Shown here piece after piece: positions 51,180 to 62,159 of a stretch of 64,000 bases of DNA. Every line of letters begins with the position of its first letter. The first letter of the stretch is position 1. The DNA lies in contig CP011126.1 of the NCBI GenBank assembly GCA_001077715.1, positions 62,001 to 126,000 on the forward strand, read 5' to 3'. This DNA comes from Candidatus Coxiella mudrowiae. GTDB taxonomy: Bacteria > Pseudomonadota > Gammaproteobacteria > Coxiellales > Coxiellaceae. The notes beneath the pieces were generated by a model. It worked only from the letters and a program-made list of their open reading frames with translations. It was not told where the DNA came from and searched no databases. Made by a program: the position numbers and the translations under genes.

Positions 51180-52005
51180 CAATTTTTACACACAATTGAC
51201 TAAATAATTCCTGTAGCTGCTTTTTAGCATAGTTTCGGCTAAATATTTTAGTTGATTTGCATTGATAAAGCCTTTTAGATAGGCGATTTTTTCCAAATAT
51301 GCGATCCCTTAATCCTTGTTCCTCTTAGATAATTTTTATAAATTGACCGGCTTCTGTTAGTGAATGATGTGTCCCAGTGTATAACCAAGCTGCTCCACAG
51401 CCTAGAATGACAACGGATAATTGTTTTTTTCTAAGTAAATTCTATTAACGTCTGTAATTTTTAACTTGCCACGAGTAGAAGGTTTAAGTTTCTTAACAAA
51501 ATTGATCACTTGATTGTCATAAAAATATAACCCGGTTACAGAATAATTCGATTTTAGATTTTGAAGTTTTTCTTCTATAGAAATTGTCCGCCCTTCTTTA
51601 CCAAATTTGACAACCTCATAATCCGAAAGATTGTTCACGTAATAATCAAAAACAGTTTCGCCTTGCCGTTGCTTTGTCATATCACGTAACTTAGATACAA
51701 GTTGTGACATATAAAAAATATTGTCCCTAAGAATCAAACATACTCTGTCGTTATTAATAATAAAATTACGACCGACATTAAATGCATCTGCTAAGCCGCG
51801 TGCCGCGTGGCCGATCCTGAGCTACATAGGATAAATGAATTCCCCATTGAGAGCCGTCTTTCAATAAACTTTGCATTCGGGGTAAACTTTCGGGAGTTGA
51901 GATAAGCAAAATGTCACGGATACCCACTAACATTAAAACGGATAAAGGATAGTAGATCATAGGCTTATCATAAACCAGAAATAAATGCTTATTCACCACT
52001 GCAGT
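51180..52005 (-). pseudogene. rmlA: Glucose-1-phosphate thymidylyltransferase, degraded
   Basis: The first piece (51999-51778) reads [34 protein letters not shown] and [20 protein letters not shown], the RmlA nucleotidyl-transfer core. A second (51737-51402) gives FYDNQVINFVKKLKPSTRGK with LKITDVNRIYLEK. The third frame gives RDRIFGKIAYLKGFINANQL (51230-51310). The N-terminal GGSGTRL loop is missing beyond 52005, where an 18-bp duplication begins nearby. First gene of the dTDP-sugar block. Confidence 0.8.
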
Positions 52006-52070
52006 GAGTGGATATAGTCGTGAGGCTGTCCCGCCCAGCCAATATAATCCCTTTCATGAGCAAAATCATA

Positions 52071-52106
52071 TCGGAAACATTTCTCTCTTCGGAAACATTT
52101 CTCTCT
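52071..52106. repeat. 18-bp perfect tandem duplication
   Basis: Two adjacent identical 18-bp copies (52071-52088 and 52089-52106) in the region between the divergent rmlA and oxidoreductase relics. Confidence 0.95.
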
Positions 52107-52243
52107 CACAACTTTTGAGTTCCTTTTTGCAGCTTGGGAGAATTCCGATAGTTTTAGTGAAGCAACTTTTTGACTTGCATTTTAAAAATAATGTTATAAT
52201 GGCAAACTACTTAGGTTATAAAAATAGATAGAGGAGCTTAAAA

Positions 52244-53489
52244 AATGCTTAGCGAATTAAAAAGGAAAGAAAATGTAGGGCAACCGATTCGAATTGGCCT
52301 TATTGGGGCAGGTGCTATGGGGTTAGGAATCGCTTGGAAAATTCGTAGAACCACTGGTGTGGAACTTGCCTTTATTGCAGAATTAATATCTAAGCAGCAG
52401 AAAAAGCAAAAAATTATGTGAAAAAGACGAGCCTTTTTGATGACACTTCAAAAGGTTTAGACGATTTCACTATTTCCCTTGATGTTCTCGTGGAATCCAG
52501 TAATTCCATTTCCCCAGCTACTCCCTATTGTTTAAAAGCGATCGAATGTAAAGTACATGTGGTATTAATAAATGCTGAGGTGGACCTTGTGATCGGGGAC
52601 CCTATTTGCAGCATCAAGCGCGCAAGCAGGAAGTTATTGTGACTAGTGATTCAGGTGATCAACACGATGTCTTAATGCGGATGATTGAAGAGATTGAATT
52701 CTGGGGATTTAAGATTGTCCAGGTGGGAAATATCAAAGGATTTTTAGATCGTTATGCGACAGCAGATAGCAAACGAGAAATAGCTAAAAAATTAATCTAA
52801 ATTTAATTCAATGTATTGCCTATACAGGTGGAACGAAGTTAAATATCCAGATGGCCTTAATTGCCAACGGCGCTGGACTGACACCTCTTGGTACCTAGGA
52901 TGGAAAGGCCCTAAAGCGGAACAGGTCACAGAAGCACTTGATCTCTTTAATTTTAACGCTTATGAAAAGCAAGGTCGTGTTGATTATATTTTAGGCGCAT
53001 AACCCCGGCGGCGGTATTTATGTAGTTGGGCGTTGTGAAGATTCTTTCCAGCGCGACTATTTAAAATATTACAAAGTTCATGATCGCTATCCTTACTACC
53101 TTTTCTATCATCCTTATCATTTATGCCATTTAGAAACCACACGTGCTATTGCATTAGCCGCTCTTTGGAATAAAGCTGTGTTAACGCCTCGTTATGACCG
53201 TTTGACGGATGTATATGTATATGCTTATGCCAAACAACCATTGAAAGCAGGTGAACACATCGCACATTATATTGGCAATGATCAAATGTACGGTTTAATT
53301 CGAATTGCAGAGGAGACTGATAATGAGAATTTGCTTCCAATCGAATTATTGGATACAGAAAAAGGAGTGCCTAAAACTCGCATTAAGCATAAACTTTCTC
53401 AGAATAAAGTAATTCGATGGTCAGATGTTGAATTACCGGACAGTGAGGTGAGCTGCTTACTCTATACTAAGCTCAAGAAAGCTTATTGA
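52244..53489 (+). pseudogene. SAF-domain NAD(P) oxidoreductase (homoserine-dehydrogenase-like), broken
   Basis: It opens MLSELKRKENVGQPIRIGLI with GAGAMGLGIAWKIR, a clean Rossmann motif, then shifts. Pieces: HQARKQEVIVTSDSGDQHDV with LMRMIEEIEFWGFKIVQVGN (52600-52740), CIAYTGGTKLNIQMALIANG (about 52810-52870), PGGGIYVVGRCEDSFQRDYL then YHPYHLCHLETTRAIALAAL (53000-53165) and the C-terminal SAF domain YAKQPLKAGEHIAHYIGNDQ (53230-53290). Such proteins sit in O-antigen gene clusters. At least three frameshifts. Confidence 0.7.
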
Positions 53490-53534
53490 AAATAGCTGTA
53501 ATGGAAACTGCTTAAGTTAATTTGAAATATATTG

Positions 53535-54310
53535 CTATCCTTCGGTGGAGAACCTTGTGTGTGGTCTGTATGTGGCAAGAATTCTCACTCTCCAAAGGGG
53601 TTTAAAGTAACGGTTATCGACAAAGGTGAGCGTCCAGGAGGACTTGTAACCAGCTTTCCAATATGGTGAAAATTGGTATGACATGGGTGTGCACATGCTC
53701 TACGCCTTTAATCAAGAAATTTTCTACGATATTAAAGAAATTAATTAAAGAAATTATGGGCGATGAGCGCATTGAAGTTGAACTCAATGCTAAAATCTGA
53801 TGAGTGGAGGGGGAATCTTATTGCTACCTACCCACTTCAATTTCAAGATATGATTAAAGGCATTCCTTTTTTAAATTGTGTAGGCAAGTGAGTAGATTAT
53901 TTTGTACCCAACTTAAAAATTATATCCCAGCACGACAATGAAGCAATGTAGAAGAAGCCTTGATCCAACTTTACGGCAGCTGCTCTATAAATTTTTTTTG
54001 AAGATTTCACTTATCGTTATTGGGAATTACATCCTCGAAATTTATCGGCTACATTTATTACTACTAAAATGGCTAAACTTACAACGATTGACGTAATAAA
54101 AAAAGGGTTTAGAAAAACTTGATATAAAATAAAATATTAAAACAACAGAAGTGCTTTAGTTAAGGAAACACTACATTATTCTCGCACGGGTTCTGAGGTG
54201 ATGCCGCGATGTTTAGCGCAAACAATTATGACCTTAGGTTGGACGATAATTCAAAATTCGGAAGTTAAACATGTTATTGTTGAAAATCAGATAGTAAAAA
54301 GCGTTATACT
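53535..54310 (+). pseudogene. FAD-dependent amine-oxidase/protoporphyrinogen-oxidase-like protein, degraded
   Basis: Traces of GGEPCG-type dinucleotide motif, then FKVTVIDKGERPGGLVTSF (about 53605-53660, the second half of the FAD site) and WYDMGVHMLYAFNQEIFYDI (about 53672-53735). A 13-bp duplication (53731-53756) breaks the frame at IKEI, after which MGDERIEVELNAKI continues. YPLQFQDMIKGIPFLNCV follows (about 53830-53880). Many stops after 53880. It resembles UDP-galactopyranose-mutase-type oxidases linked to polysaccharide clusters. Confidence 0.6.
53731..53756. repeat. 13-bp perfect tandem duplication
   Basis: Two adjacent identical 13-bp copies inside the FAD oxidase relic. Removing one restores the frame from FYDIKEI into MGDERIEVEL. 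Confidence 0.95.
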
Positions 54311-54319
54311 TATTTTATC

Positions 54320-55290
54320 CTAAAAGATTTTCTTTATGCAGTGATACTTGGACTTGTCTTTTTATTTGGCGTTTTGCTTTTAACAGAAACCACACCCAGT
54401 ACAGATATGTAATTTTGATGGGTTTATGTCTAGCTATTGAAACTCTTATATGTCCCGTTAATTATTTTCTTATTTTTCCAGTTTTAATTGCTCTAATCTG
54501 TTTAATTTTATAGTAAATTACTATGGAAAAGAATAGCACTAATTTCATTAGGATTGATTTTGCCAAGCATGATTCTAGTTGGTGGGTGTTAAATTAGGAA
54601 TAAAGTAACGATGAGTATATTTTAATACAGCATTATAACAGGTCCCACAGACACTAAAGCTTTTCACCTAAAAATTATGAGCTGTATTTCAAAACTAATA
54701 ACATTCAAAAAATTATTACCTTAAAACTAATATCAGAGTTATTTTGACGTATCCTAGATTAGCAATTAAAGAAATATTCAAGGGATTCATTAAATTAATG
54801 ATGGGATTTAATCTGCTTATGGTAGATTTTTTCAGTATGGCTGAATATATCAATTCTTACTTTAAAATACAGCATCTATTTAAAGTGGTAGATCCATGGC
54901 AGGATAAATCAATTTTTATAGAATCTTCATAACTTTTTTATTTTTTACTATAAAGTCAGCTTGATGGTTATTAATTTATTTCTCTATTTAACGGATTCAA
55001 TAATTTTTCTTATCTTATGACTCAAAATAAAGCTTAGGATTTTTGTACACTTTTTTCTTATTGGAAGTATATTTTATTTAATTGCTGTCTGTTTGAATGC
55101 AGTTTATTACACCTGTTTTCGCTTACCTTTCTAGTTGATTATTGATCTTTATACCGCTTCTGGATGCGTTACTGTATGGAGAGAATTTAAATGGAAAGAT
55201 CCGAAAGAGATTTATTGCGGTCTTATTTTTCTCTCACCCAGTGAAACAAATAGCTAAGCCCATAGCTCGTATAAATTATAATTAATAATT
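54320..55290 (+). pseudogene. Membrane glycosyltransferase (ArnT/PMT-like) relic, copy 1
   Basis: Hydrophobic pieces FLYAVILGLVFLFGVLLLTE (about 54325-54390) and SLGLILPSMILVGGC.IRNK (about 54545-54605) match the second relic at 55.7-56.5 kb on the opposite strand, which reads SLPTILLVGGCQIRNK. Later frames YFRLPF and LYTASGCVTVWREFKWKDPK (about 55110-55215) suit the C terminus of a GT-C family enzyme that transfers sugars from a lipid carrier. From 55290 to 55685 I see no gene. Confidence 0.45.
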
Positions 55291-55689
55291 CAAAAGGTAC
55301 CTGAAATCGGGTTTAAGAAATAGTATTAGAAAAAAACATAAATAAAATACAAGGTTGCTTAATAAAAAAAGATGAGAAAAATTATTTTTGTTCATATTTT
55401 TTTCACAGAAAGATAATTTCAGCTATCAAAAAGAAATAAAGTACAACTATAAAAATTTGTATGGGAAATGAGGTTATCAGAAACGTTATCTAATCTGCCA
55501 AATAACTTTTAAATAATTTAAAAAATTTTGAAAGATGAAGTCAAGTAATGTAATGATGCTATTGGCTGAATGCATTATAATCGATATACGGATTAAAGAA
55601 TTAGATCTATGAATTATCTGATCTCAATATGAGTTGCGAAAAACTAGAAATCATTTTTTCGGTTAAAGCTTTGAAATTTTGTAGTAGAA

Positions 55690-56542
55690 ATTAAGTGGCG
55701 ACATAGTTCATAAAATGCATTTCTTGAGAAAGCGAAAGTGGCCCCTGCTCTTTTAATTTAGAAATTAGAAGATCATTAGCTTGCTGTTCTGTTAAGTGTT
55801 TCTGTTTTTGGATAATATTTTTGATATAGAACCAATATAAATTTCTAGAAGTAATGTTGGTGTAAGCATACGTATTGAATAGTAATTTGTTTCTAATTTG
55901 ACATCCCCCTACTAACAGGATAGTAGGTAAAGAAAACAATACCAGTGCAACTATTATTTTTTTTCTAAGAAAAATTTCGTTTTAGGAAATAATAAACTGT
56001 CCCCATGAACAAAGGGAAGATATAACGATAGCTAAACTAAGCCTTAAGAGAAAAGAAAGCAAGTAAGGTGGGGGATGATTGGAAAATAAATAGATGTCAA
56101 TTAAAAATACAAGACCAATAAGGATGGCGAATGGCAAATTGGATAAAATCATGACGGTTTAACTAAAAAAAGAAAATTGAGCGAAATCAAAAGATTAAAA
56201 AAAGAGCGGCCAACGGAAAAAATAAGCTGCGATCGATGTAATAGCCTTCAATGATTAACAAACTGCTTAATGTAATTTGAACAATGATGATGGCAGAAAG
56301 ATTTTATCTAAATAAAGCGAAAATTCTAGCTAAGAAAGTAGGATAGCCCTGGGGTTATTTCAAACATAAACCCATAATTTCCCTGTAAGAAGTACCTTGG
56401 CAGGGGCTAAATAACCTTGTGAATCCGGCTGAGTGATTTGATAGATATTTCGGTGATATAAAATTAAGGAAATGATTAGTTTGAGAAGTAAGGCACCCAA
56501 GCTAATACTAGCTAGCGCCCAGCGTTGAAATGTTAGACTCAT
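55690..56542 (-). pseudogene. Membrane glycosyltransferase (ArnT/PMT-like) relic, copy 2
   Basis: The N-terminal piece (56542-56360) reads ALASISLGALLLKLIISLIL then YQITQPDSQGYLAPAKVLLT, with a PDS.GY motif typical of GT-C enzymes. The C-terminal piece (55939-55691) has SLPTILLVGGCQIRNKLLFN, ITSRNLYWFYIKNIIQKQKH. The middle is lost in stops. It is an inverted paralogue of copy 1, with about 400 bp between them. Confidence 0.5.
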
Positions 56543-56574
56543 TTTTTTATCTTCTTGGATATTTATTTATTGAA

Positions 56575-57402
56575 TCATCTCACAACCAATAAAGAACAAG
56601 GAGTATATCGCAAGACTTTTCGAGTGGTGCTTCCCATAACCACATTATGCAATCGGCTATGGCCTGTAGCGTCCATAACAATTAAGTCATAATTAAAGTC
56701 TTCAGCTATATTGAGAATGACATTCGCTGGAGTTCCAAAAAGAAACTGTTTTTTTATTGTAACTCCACTGAAATCAAAGTTAATTAGAAATTGATTTAGT
56801 TTGTGGACTTGTTCTTCTCTAAATTTTTCTTCTTGTGCTTGGATTTCAGAAATTTCCATCCCCAACGGGTTGAATTGGCTGTTAGGTAGTGCAGAAACTA
56901 TACAAAGCGAAGCAGAAAAACGATGACAGAGATCAACAGCGAAATGTAGCATTTTCTCAGAAGCAGGAGAACCATCAATGCCTCATAGGACTTTGGATAC
57001 TCTTGAATTTTTGCATGTCGAGTAACAGCTTCTATAGTTCGTGCTCGTTTTATAATGCCCAGTAGAGAAGCCTGATTTACATTTTCCGCCTAGGATAATT
57101 AAGTCGGCGTTAATAGATTTTACAGTTTTCAGAATTAAATCAGGAGGATTGCTGTAATCGACATATAATTTTTTACGGATCTTTTTATATTAATAAGCTC
57201 GAGTTGCCATTATTACAAGCGTTGTATCGCTTCTTCCTGGTAGGTTCCAGAAGCAAACCAGTCCTTCCAAAAAAGAGGGAATCACATGGATTAAGGCAAG
57301 ATCAATGGAGAACTTTTGGAAAAGATGCTTTAAAAGTTGCAGGGCTTTTCTAGAATTTGATGAAAAATCCATAGCTAATAAAACTTTAAAATGATTTTCC
57401 AT
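56575..57402 (-). pseudogene. Tandem universal stress protein (UspE-like), broken
   Basis: Start MENHFKVLLAMDFSSNSRKA, then LQLLKHLFQKFSIDLALIHV is UspA domain one, which then breaks near 57190. The second domain (56952-56575) is open: LHFAVDLCHRFSASLCIVSA, FGTPANVILNIAEDFNYDLI, VMDATGHSRLHNVVMGSTTR with the G-x2-G-x9-G-(S/T) nucleotide motif recognisable, ending VLRYTPCSLLVVR. Stops separate the halves at 56975-57185. The intact form would bind ATP and help stress survival. Confidence 0.75.
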
Positions 57403-57656
57403 AATTTATCCTTGTATGAACTGGTTTTACGCAATTGCAACGGCGGGCGAAAAAAAGACATTAAGCTGTCCTTATAGCTTGAAGTTGTTTAATATTAAAA
57501 TAAGTTAGGCTGTGAAGTCTAATTTTCTTTAAAAAAAGAGCCTCTATTGCAGAACAGATTTTTTAAAAAATGGTAAGTGTTCTAGAAAGACCAGCTGGCT
57601 TAGCGTTTTATCCTAGAATTCTAGAATTAACGTATCTATTTTTTTGGAGCAAAACT

Positions 57657-58115
57657 ATGAAAAAATGGCATTCTCTCTAATCGGAATGGGCTTAGGTTTG
57701 GTGGTAAGTACTCCTCTTTTAGCAAGTGATGCTTGCACAGATATTATCTTTCTCAGTAACGGATATGACCAAGGAGATCGATTGTCTTTTAAAATTGATT
57801 ATAACAACGATGTGAAATCCTGTTGGCACGTACACCAATAATACCAACCGCGGAGAACAATTGCCTACCGAAGGAAGGCGTAACCTTTTCTAAAACATGG
57901 GTTAGTACGAATTGTTACGCGATATGTTGCGATAAAATTGAACTCCCCATTCATTTTTTTAGGGGCACATTGTTTGGTGAATATGGGTAAGCCGCAAAAG
58001 GAACTCTCAAGGTATGGCTTAATTCTAAAGACCCAAATTATCACTGCACTGAATGGTCTGGTAATTCGAGCTTACCTCATACAATTACAGTTCAAGGGTT
58101 AAGCTCATTTTTCCG
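57657..58115 (+). pseudogene. Exported hypothetical protein, frameshifted
   Basis: ATG 57657 after a GGAGC site opens MKKWHSLS, then a stop; the neighbouring frame gives FSLIGMGLGLVVSTPLLASD, a signal peptide. It continues DIIFLSNGYDQGDRLSFKID then YNNDVKSCW and, after a shift, FLGAHCLVNMG-like, CTEWSGNSSLPHTITVQGL (about 58040-58100). It reads as a small secreted beta-rich protein with Cys residues. I do not recognise the family. At least three frame breaks. Confidence 0.45.
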
Positions 58116-58148
58116 GTTCTGGTGCAAGCTAGACGCACTATTTGAAAA

Positions 58149-58222
58149 TGGCTATGGGTGGGCTCGAACCACCGACCCCAGCATTATGAATGCCGTGCTC
58201 TGACCAACTGAGCTACATAGCC
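58149..58222 (-). tRNA. tRNA-Met (CAT)
   Basis: The minus strand folds as a full cloverleaf: acceptor GGCTATG/CATAGCC, D arm GCTCAGTTGGTCAGAGC, anticodon arm with loop TTCATAA (anticodon CAT), and T arm with GGTTCGAGCC. It resembles elongator tRNA-Met; tRNA-Ile with a modified CAT is a less likely reading. The discriminator A (58149) is followed by TTT, so CCA is not encoded. Confidence 0.93.
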
Positions 58223-58282
58223 ATAGAGAATTTGCGATAAAAAAGTTGCATTCTGGCGATTTGTCTGAATGATGTCAAGCCA

Positions 58283-59383
58283 CTAACTTCTTCCCCCTCC
58301 CTCCCGGAAGTATATTATATCACCATCCTGGATGATGTAATCCCTGCCTTCGAGACGCCATTTGCCTGCGTCTTTAGCTCCCTGCTCCCCTTTAAATTGA
58401 ATGTAATCGTCATAGCCAATGACTTCGGCGCGGATAAAACGCTTCTCAAAATCAGTGTGTATTACACCAGCAGCTTGTGGTGCTTTGGCGCTATTTGGAC
58501 AGGTCCATGCCTGGATTTCTTTAACGCCAGCGGTGAAGAAGGTAATTAAACCCAACAAGTCATAACCTGCTTGAATGAGGCGGTTTAATCCTGGTTCTTC
58601 GATATTAAGGCTTTGTAAAAATTCTATTTGTTCCGAAGGAGCAAGTTCTACGATTTCTGATTCAATAGCCGCGCAAACAGGAACTAATTTTGCATTTTCT
58701 TTTACAGCATATTTGAAGACTTGATCTAAAAAAGGATTATTAACGAAACCTTCTTCGCCCACATTCGCGACATACAGCACAGGCTTCGAAGTTAAAAGCT
58801 GATAAGGACGGAGTAGTGATTCTTCTTCTTCCGTTAAATTGAGACTTCGTAAAGGGTTCCCTTCGTTCAACCAATTTTTAAATTTTTCGAACAAAAATTG
58901 GGTATCGCGAGATTTTTTATCCCCACTTTTGGCTTCTTTGGACAACTTAATTAAAATTTTATCAACCGTTTCCATGTCGGCTAACGCTAATTCCGTATTT
59001 ATCACCTCAATATCGGAAACGGGATTAATAGTTCCAGAAACATGTGTGACGTTTTCATCTTTAAAGCAGCGGACAACGTGAGCAATCGCTTGAGTTTCAC
59101 GAATATTGGCCAGAAATTGATTGCCTAGCCCTTCACCTTTAGAAGCTCCAGCAACAAGACCAGCGATGTCGACAAAATTAACGGTAGTTGGAATTGTTTG
59201 TTTAGGGTTAACAACTTGAGCAATTTTTTCAAGACGCCTGTCAGGGACGGGGACGATTCCCACGTTAGGTTCAATAGTACAAAAAGGATAATTCGACGCT
59301 TCGATGCCTGCTTTGGTTAATGCGTTAAATAATGTTGATTTTCCGACGTTAGGTAAGCCAACAATGCCACATTTAAAGCCCAT
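58283..59383 (-). CDS. ychF: Redox-responsive ATPase/GTPase YchF (Obg family)
   Basis: An Obg-family P-loop NTPase that binds ribosomes and preferably hydrolyses ATP; involved in oxidative-stress and translation control. I chose ATG 59383 ([20 protein letters not shown]); an ATG 15 bases upstream adds only five residues. G1 is GLPNVGKS, G3 [20 protein letters not shown]. The NxxE variant of G4 is near [21 protein letters not shown] begins the TGS domain, ending [16 protein letters not shown]. It has 366 residues, standard length. It is part of the conserved order prs-rplY-pth-ychF, 28 bases after pth. No damage. Confidence 0.96.
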   Translation of the reverse strand: MGFKCGIVGLPNVGKSTLFNALTKAGIEASNYPFCTIEPNVGIVPVPDRRLEKIAQVVNPKQTIPTTVNFVDIAGLVAGASKGEGLGNQFLANIRETQAIAHVVRCFKDENVTHVSGTINPVSDIEVINTELALADMETVDKILIKLSKEAKSGDKKSRDTQFLFEKFKNWLNEGNPLRSLNLTEEEESLLRPYQLLTSKPVLYVANVGEEGFVNNPFLDQVFKYAVKENAKLVPVCAAIESEIVELAPSEQIEFLQSLNIEEPGLNRLIQAGYDLLGLITFFTAGVKEIQAWTCPNSAKAPQAAGVIHTDFEKRFIRAEVIGYDDYIQFKGEQGAKDAGKWRLEGRDYIIQDGDIIYFREGGGRS

Positions 59384-59426
59384 TTTTTCTTCTCTCACCC
59401 CATGGCTAAAAACAGAAGAAATTATA

Positions 59427-59990
59427 TTAACTATATAAATCGCGTATTGCTTTTTGAAACTCGCCGATTACCAATTCCTCAACAATAGATAATCCTTTTT
59501 CAATCGCTGCAAGAATAGCGCTTCGATCATTTTTTGAAGGAGGAGTTAGTACATAAGGAATAACCCGATCTCTATGTCCTAGATGACCTATACCAATCCG
59601 CAAGCGATAAAAATTAGCGGTTCCTAAATGCTGAATGATATTTCGCAATCCATTGTGCCCTCCGTGCCCCCCGTTTTCTTTTAAGCGAATATCCCCCGCT
59701 GGAAAGTCCAATTCATCATGGGCCACTAAGATTTCTTGTGGGATCAATTTATAAAATTGAGTCACAGCAGCCAGCGCTAAACCACTTTCGTTCATATAAG
59801 TGGAAGGCTTAAATAACCAACAACGGTTCCATTTACCAATAAGTCCATGAAATTTATTTTCTTTACGTAAGGATTGCTGTTTTTGGTTTGCTAGGGCTTC
59901 AACGAACCAAGCTCCCGCATTATGTCGGGTCCCAGCATATTCGTCGCCCGGATTTCCGAGACCGACAATGAGTTTAATACCGTTTGCCAA
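59427..59990 (-). CDS. pth: Peptidyl-tRNA hydrolase
   Basis: Frees tRNA from stalled peptidyl-tRNA; essential. It has 187 residues. [20 protein letters not shown] gives Asn12 and the catalytic His of [40 protein letters not shown] with the catalytic Asp, then [12 protein letters not shown] and [10 protein letters not shown] complete the family blocks. It lies between rplY and ychF in the usual order, about 65 bases after the truncated end of rplY. No sign of decay. Confidence 0.96.
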   Translation of the reverse strand: MANGIKLIVGLGNPGDEYAGTRHNAGAWFVEALANQKQQSLRKENKFHGLIGKWNRCWLFKPSTYMNESGLALAAVTQFYKLIPQEILVAHDELDFPAGDIRLKENGGHGGHNGLRNIIQHLGTANFYRLRIGIGHLGHRDRVIPYVLTPPSKNDRSAILAAIEKGLSIVEELVIGEFQKAIRDLYS

Positions 59991-60056
59991 TGGCGATTAT
60001 TCCTTTTCTTTAGCGCTCGCCTCTTCGGATTCACCGCCAGCAGTTATTTCTTCAGA

Positions 60057-60734
60057 TCACGCCAATGGTGGTTCTTCCACAGCTTTCGCAGCAGCTAGAC
60101 TAGCTTCAGCAGCTTCATCCTCAATATCTGCTTTGCTCACTCGTGGCAAATGAACACTCACAATAGGTAAATCATTTTCTTCCTCGATAGCAGTAGCCAA
60201 TTCAACACCGGAAGGCAGCTTGAGATCGGACAAATGGAACGATTCATCCAAGCCCAGTTTAGAGATGTCCACTTCGATATATTCCGGTAAATCGGCAGGA
60301 AGGCATCGAATGTCCACATCAGTTTGGACATGGGAAATGATGCCGCCGGCTTCAACCCCAGGACATTCTTCCTCATGAATAAAATGTAAGGGAATGTGCA
60401 TAGTTAGTTTTTTGGATGCTTTAATGCGTTGAAAATCAATATGAAGAATTTTTGGCTTAGTGTGGTGACGCTGCATATCTTTAAGGATTACTTTTTGTTT
60501 CTTATCACCAATTTTGAGTGTCAAAATCGAAGAAAAAGTGGCCTCATTCTCGAAGGCTTTCAGTACATCTTTTTGCGACAAAGCGATAGATTGAGGAGCC
60601 TTCCCTGCCCCGTACACAGTGCCTAGTACTTTGTCATCAAATCGGCGCATTCGCCGTGTCGCTTTTTTACCAGTGTCTTCACGTAATTCAGCTAAGAATT
60701 CAAAACTTTCAGTGGCCATATCTTGCCCTTCCAT
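60057..60734 (-). CDS. rplY: 50S ribosomal protein L25 (general stress form), C terminus truncated
   Basis: Binds 5S rRNA in the large subunit. The 225-residue CTC/L25 form has an N-terminal L25 domain (EFLAELREDTGKKATRRMRR, VLGTVYGAGKAPQSIALSQK) and a C-terminal TL5-like domain (MHIPLHFIHEEECPGVEAGG, DLPEYIEVDISKLGLDESFH). An in-frame TGA at 60057-60059 comes after EEPPLA. The same frame then runs 19 more codons, SEEITAGGESEEASAKEKE, to a TAA, clearly the old acidic tail. The folded domains are whole, so the protein is likely functional. It is the gene between prs (after a relic) and pth. Confidence 0.93.
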   Translation of the reverse strand: MEGQDMATESFEFLAELREDTGKKATRRMRRFDDKVLGTVYGAGKAPQSIALSQKDVLKAFENEATFSSILTLKIGDKKQKVILKDMQRHHTKPKILHIDFQRIKASKKLTMHIPLHFIHEEECPGVEAGGIISHVQTDVDIRCLPADLPEYIEVDISKLGLDESFHLSDLKLPSGVELATAIEEENDLPIVSVHLPRVSKADIEDEAAEASLAAAKAVEEPPLA

Positions 60735-60789
60735 TTGCGAATGAGGTATTTTACTGAGGTTTAATCCAAAAAGAAACCCCGTAGACCAA

Positions 60790-62159
60790 AACTTCGGCGG
60801 TTTCCCAAAACTCCTTCGGTCATAGAGAGATTTTTTATATAGGATGTACTTTATTTGCAGTTGCTTCCGTTGTGGCTGGTTTTTCTTTATTACCCCAAAT
60901 GGTTAATTGCTTCTCGCTTTTTTCAGGCCATAGGTGCAGCGATCATTTTTCCTTTGATGAGCAGCACTTTGTTAATTCATATTTTTTGAAAATGAAATCC
61001 CAAAAGCGTTAGCGCTCTCAGGAACTGTGTGGAGTATGAGGTTAGCGATTAGGCCCGTGTTGGGCGGAATCATAACTTCATTAATTAGTTGGCGAGCAAT
61101 TTTTATTTTAAACATGCCTCTTTACCTCATTGGTTTATTTATTGTCCTCCTTTGTCTACCGCATACACCAACTGAAAAAGGTGTGAAAATTGACTGGATT
61201 GGGATTGGATCTTATTCGTAATGAGCGTGGGTACTATTGTTTTAGGAGTTCTCAGTGGAGCGGAGCAAAGCTGGACATCCAGTGAGACGTATGGCTATTT
61301 TAGTGTAGGTGGTGTAGGTTTATTGCTATTTATTGTTTGGGAAGTAAGGGCAAAACAGCTCTTACTTAATGTTCAGTTATTTGAAAAACCTTTATTTTTT
61401 CCAGCGACAATGACTTGTGCGGCTGGCGGAACATTAAGCGGGATTCCTTTATTTATTAATCCCCTGTATTTTTAAATATGGTACGCGATGTTTCCCACGC
61501 TCAATACTGGATGGTTAGTTTTTTTTAATAACACTAGCTTTTCTAATTTTTACCTTATTTCTGAACACAATAATTAAAACAATTGGTGCCTTTGGAAGTA
61601 TTTTGCAGGATTTTTTTTGTGGAATAATTGGAGCTTTATTGTATTTAATTATGAATCTTTTGGTTTTGGTGATCTACATTATTTTACCTTGCATTTTTTT
61701 TGGAATTTCGTGGGCTATTTACAACACGGTGTCAGGAGTAGCCGCCAGCATGTCTGTATCTAAGAATAAAGTCAGTGTGGCTATTGGCAGTGTTTACACA
61801 TTTTTTAATTTAGTGGGTTCAATATGTTTAGCTATTGCTGTTGTGATTTTTTGAAAAGTTGAATTAAGCCATTTAGCAAATTTCTTAACTCAAAAAAATT
61901 TTATTTTGACTACTTCCTAAATGGACCAAATGCGCATAGTTCTTTCTAATCCCAAAAAATCGAAAAGTATAATTTCTCATTTAGGAGAAATTGTGAATAC
62001 GGCATTGGTTGGCTTTAGATATGTCTTTGTGCGAGGCTATCATGGGGTTATGTTATTTTTGGATTTTTTCTTAATAGCTTTATTATAGCTTTATTAATTA
62101 TCACGAGTATCGCTTGGCTAAAATATTGGTGTTCTTTTAATCCAAAAACATCGAGCTAA
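60790..62159 (+). pseudogene. MFS drug-efflux transporter of the DHA2 (EmrB/QacA) family, broken
   Basis: Pieces in order: FQAIGAAIIFPLMSSTLL (about 60925-60980), IRPVLGGIITSLISWRAIFI then LNMPLYLIGLFIVLLCLPHT (61040-61170, the family motif C GPXXGG region), SVGTIVLGVLSGAEQSW (61225-61275), WAIYNTVSGVAASMSVSKNK (about 61710-61770) and VLSNPKKSKSIISHLGEIVN (about 61940-62000). An 11-bp duplication (62074-62095) breaks the last helix. It is inserted between rplY and prs on the other strand and overlaps the prs 3' end. Confidence 0.75.
62074..62095. repeat. 11-bp perfect tandem duplication
   Basis: Two adjacent identical 11-bp copies in the 3' end of the DHA2 transporter relic. Eleven bases shift the frame. 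Confidence 0.9.
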
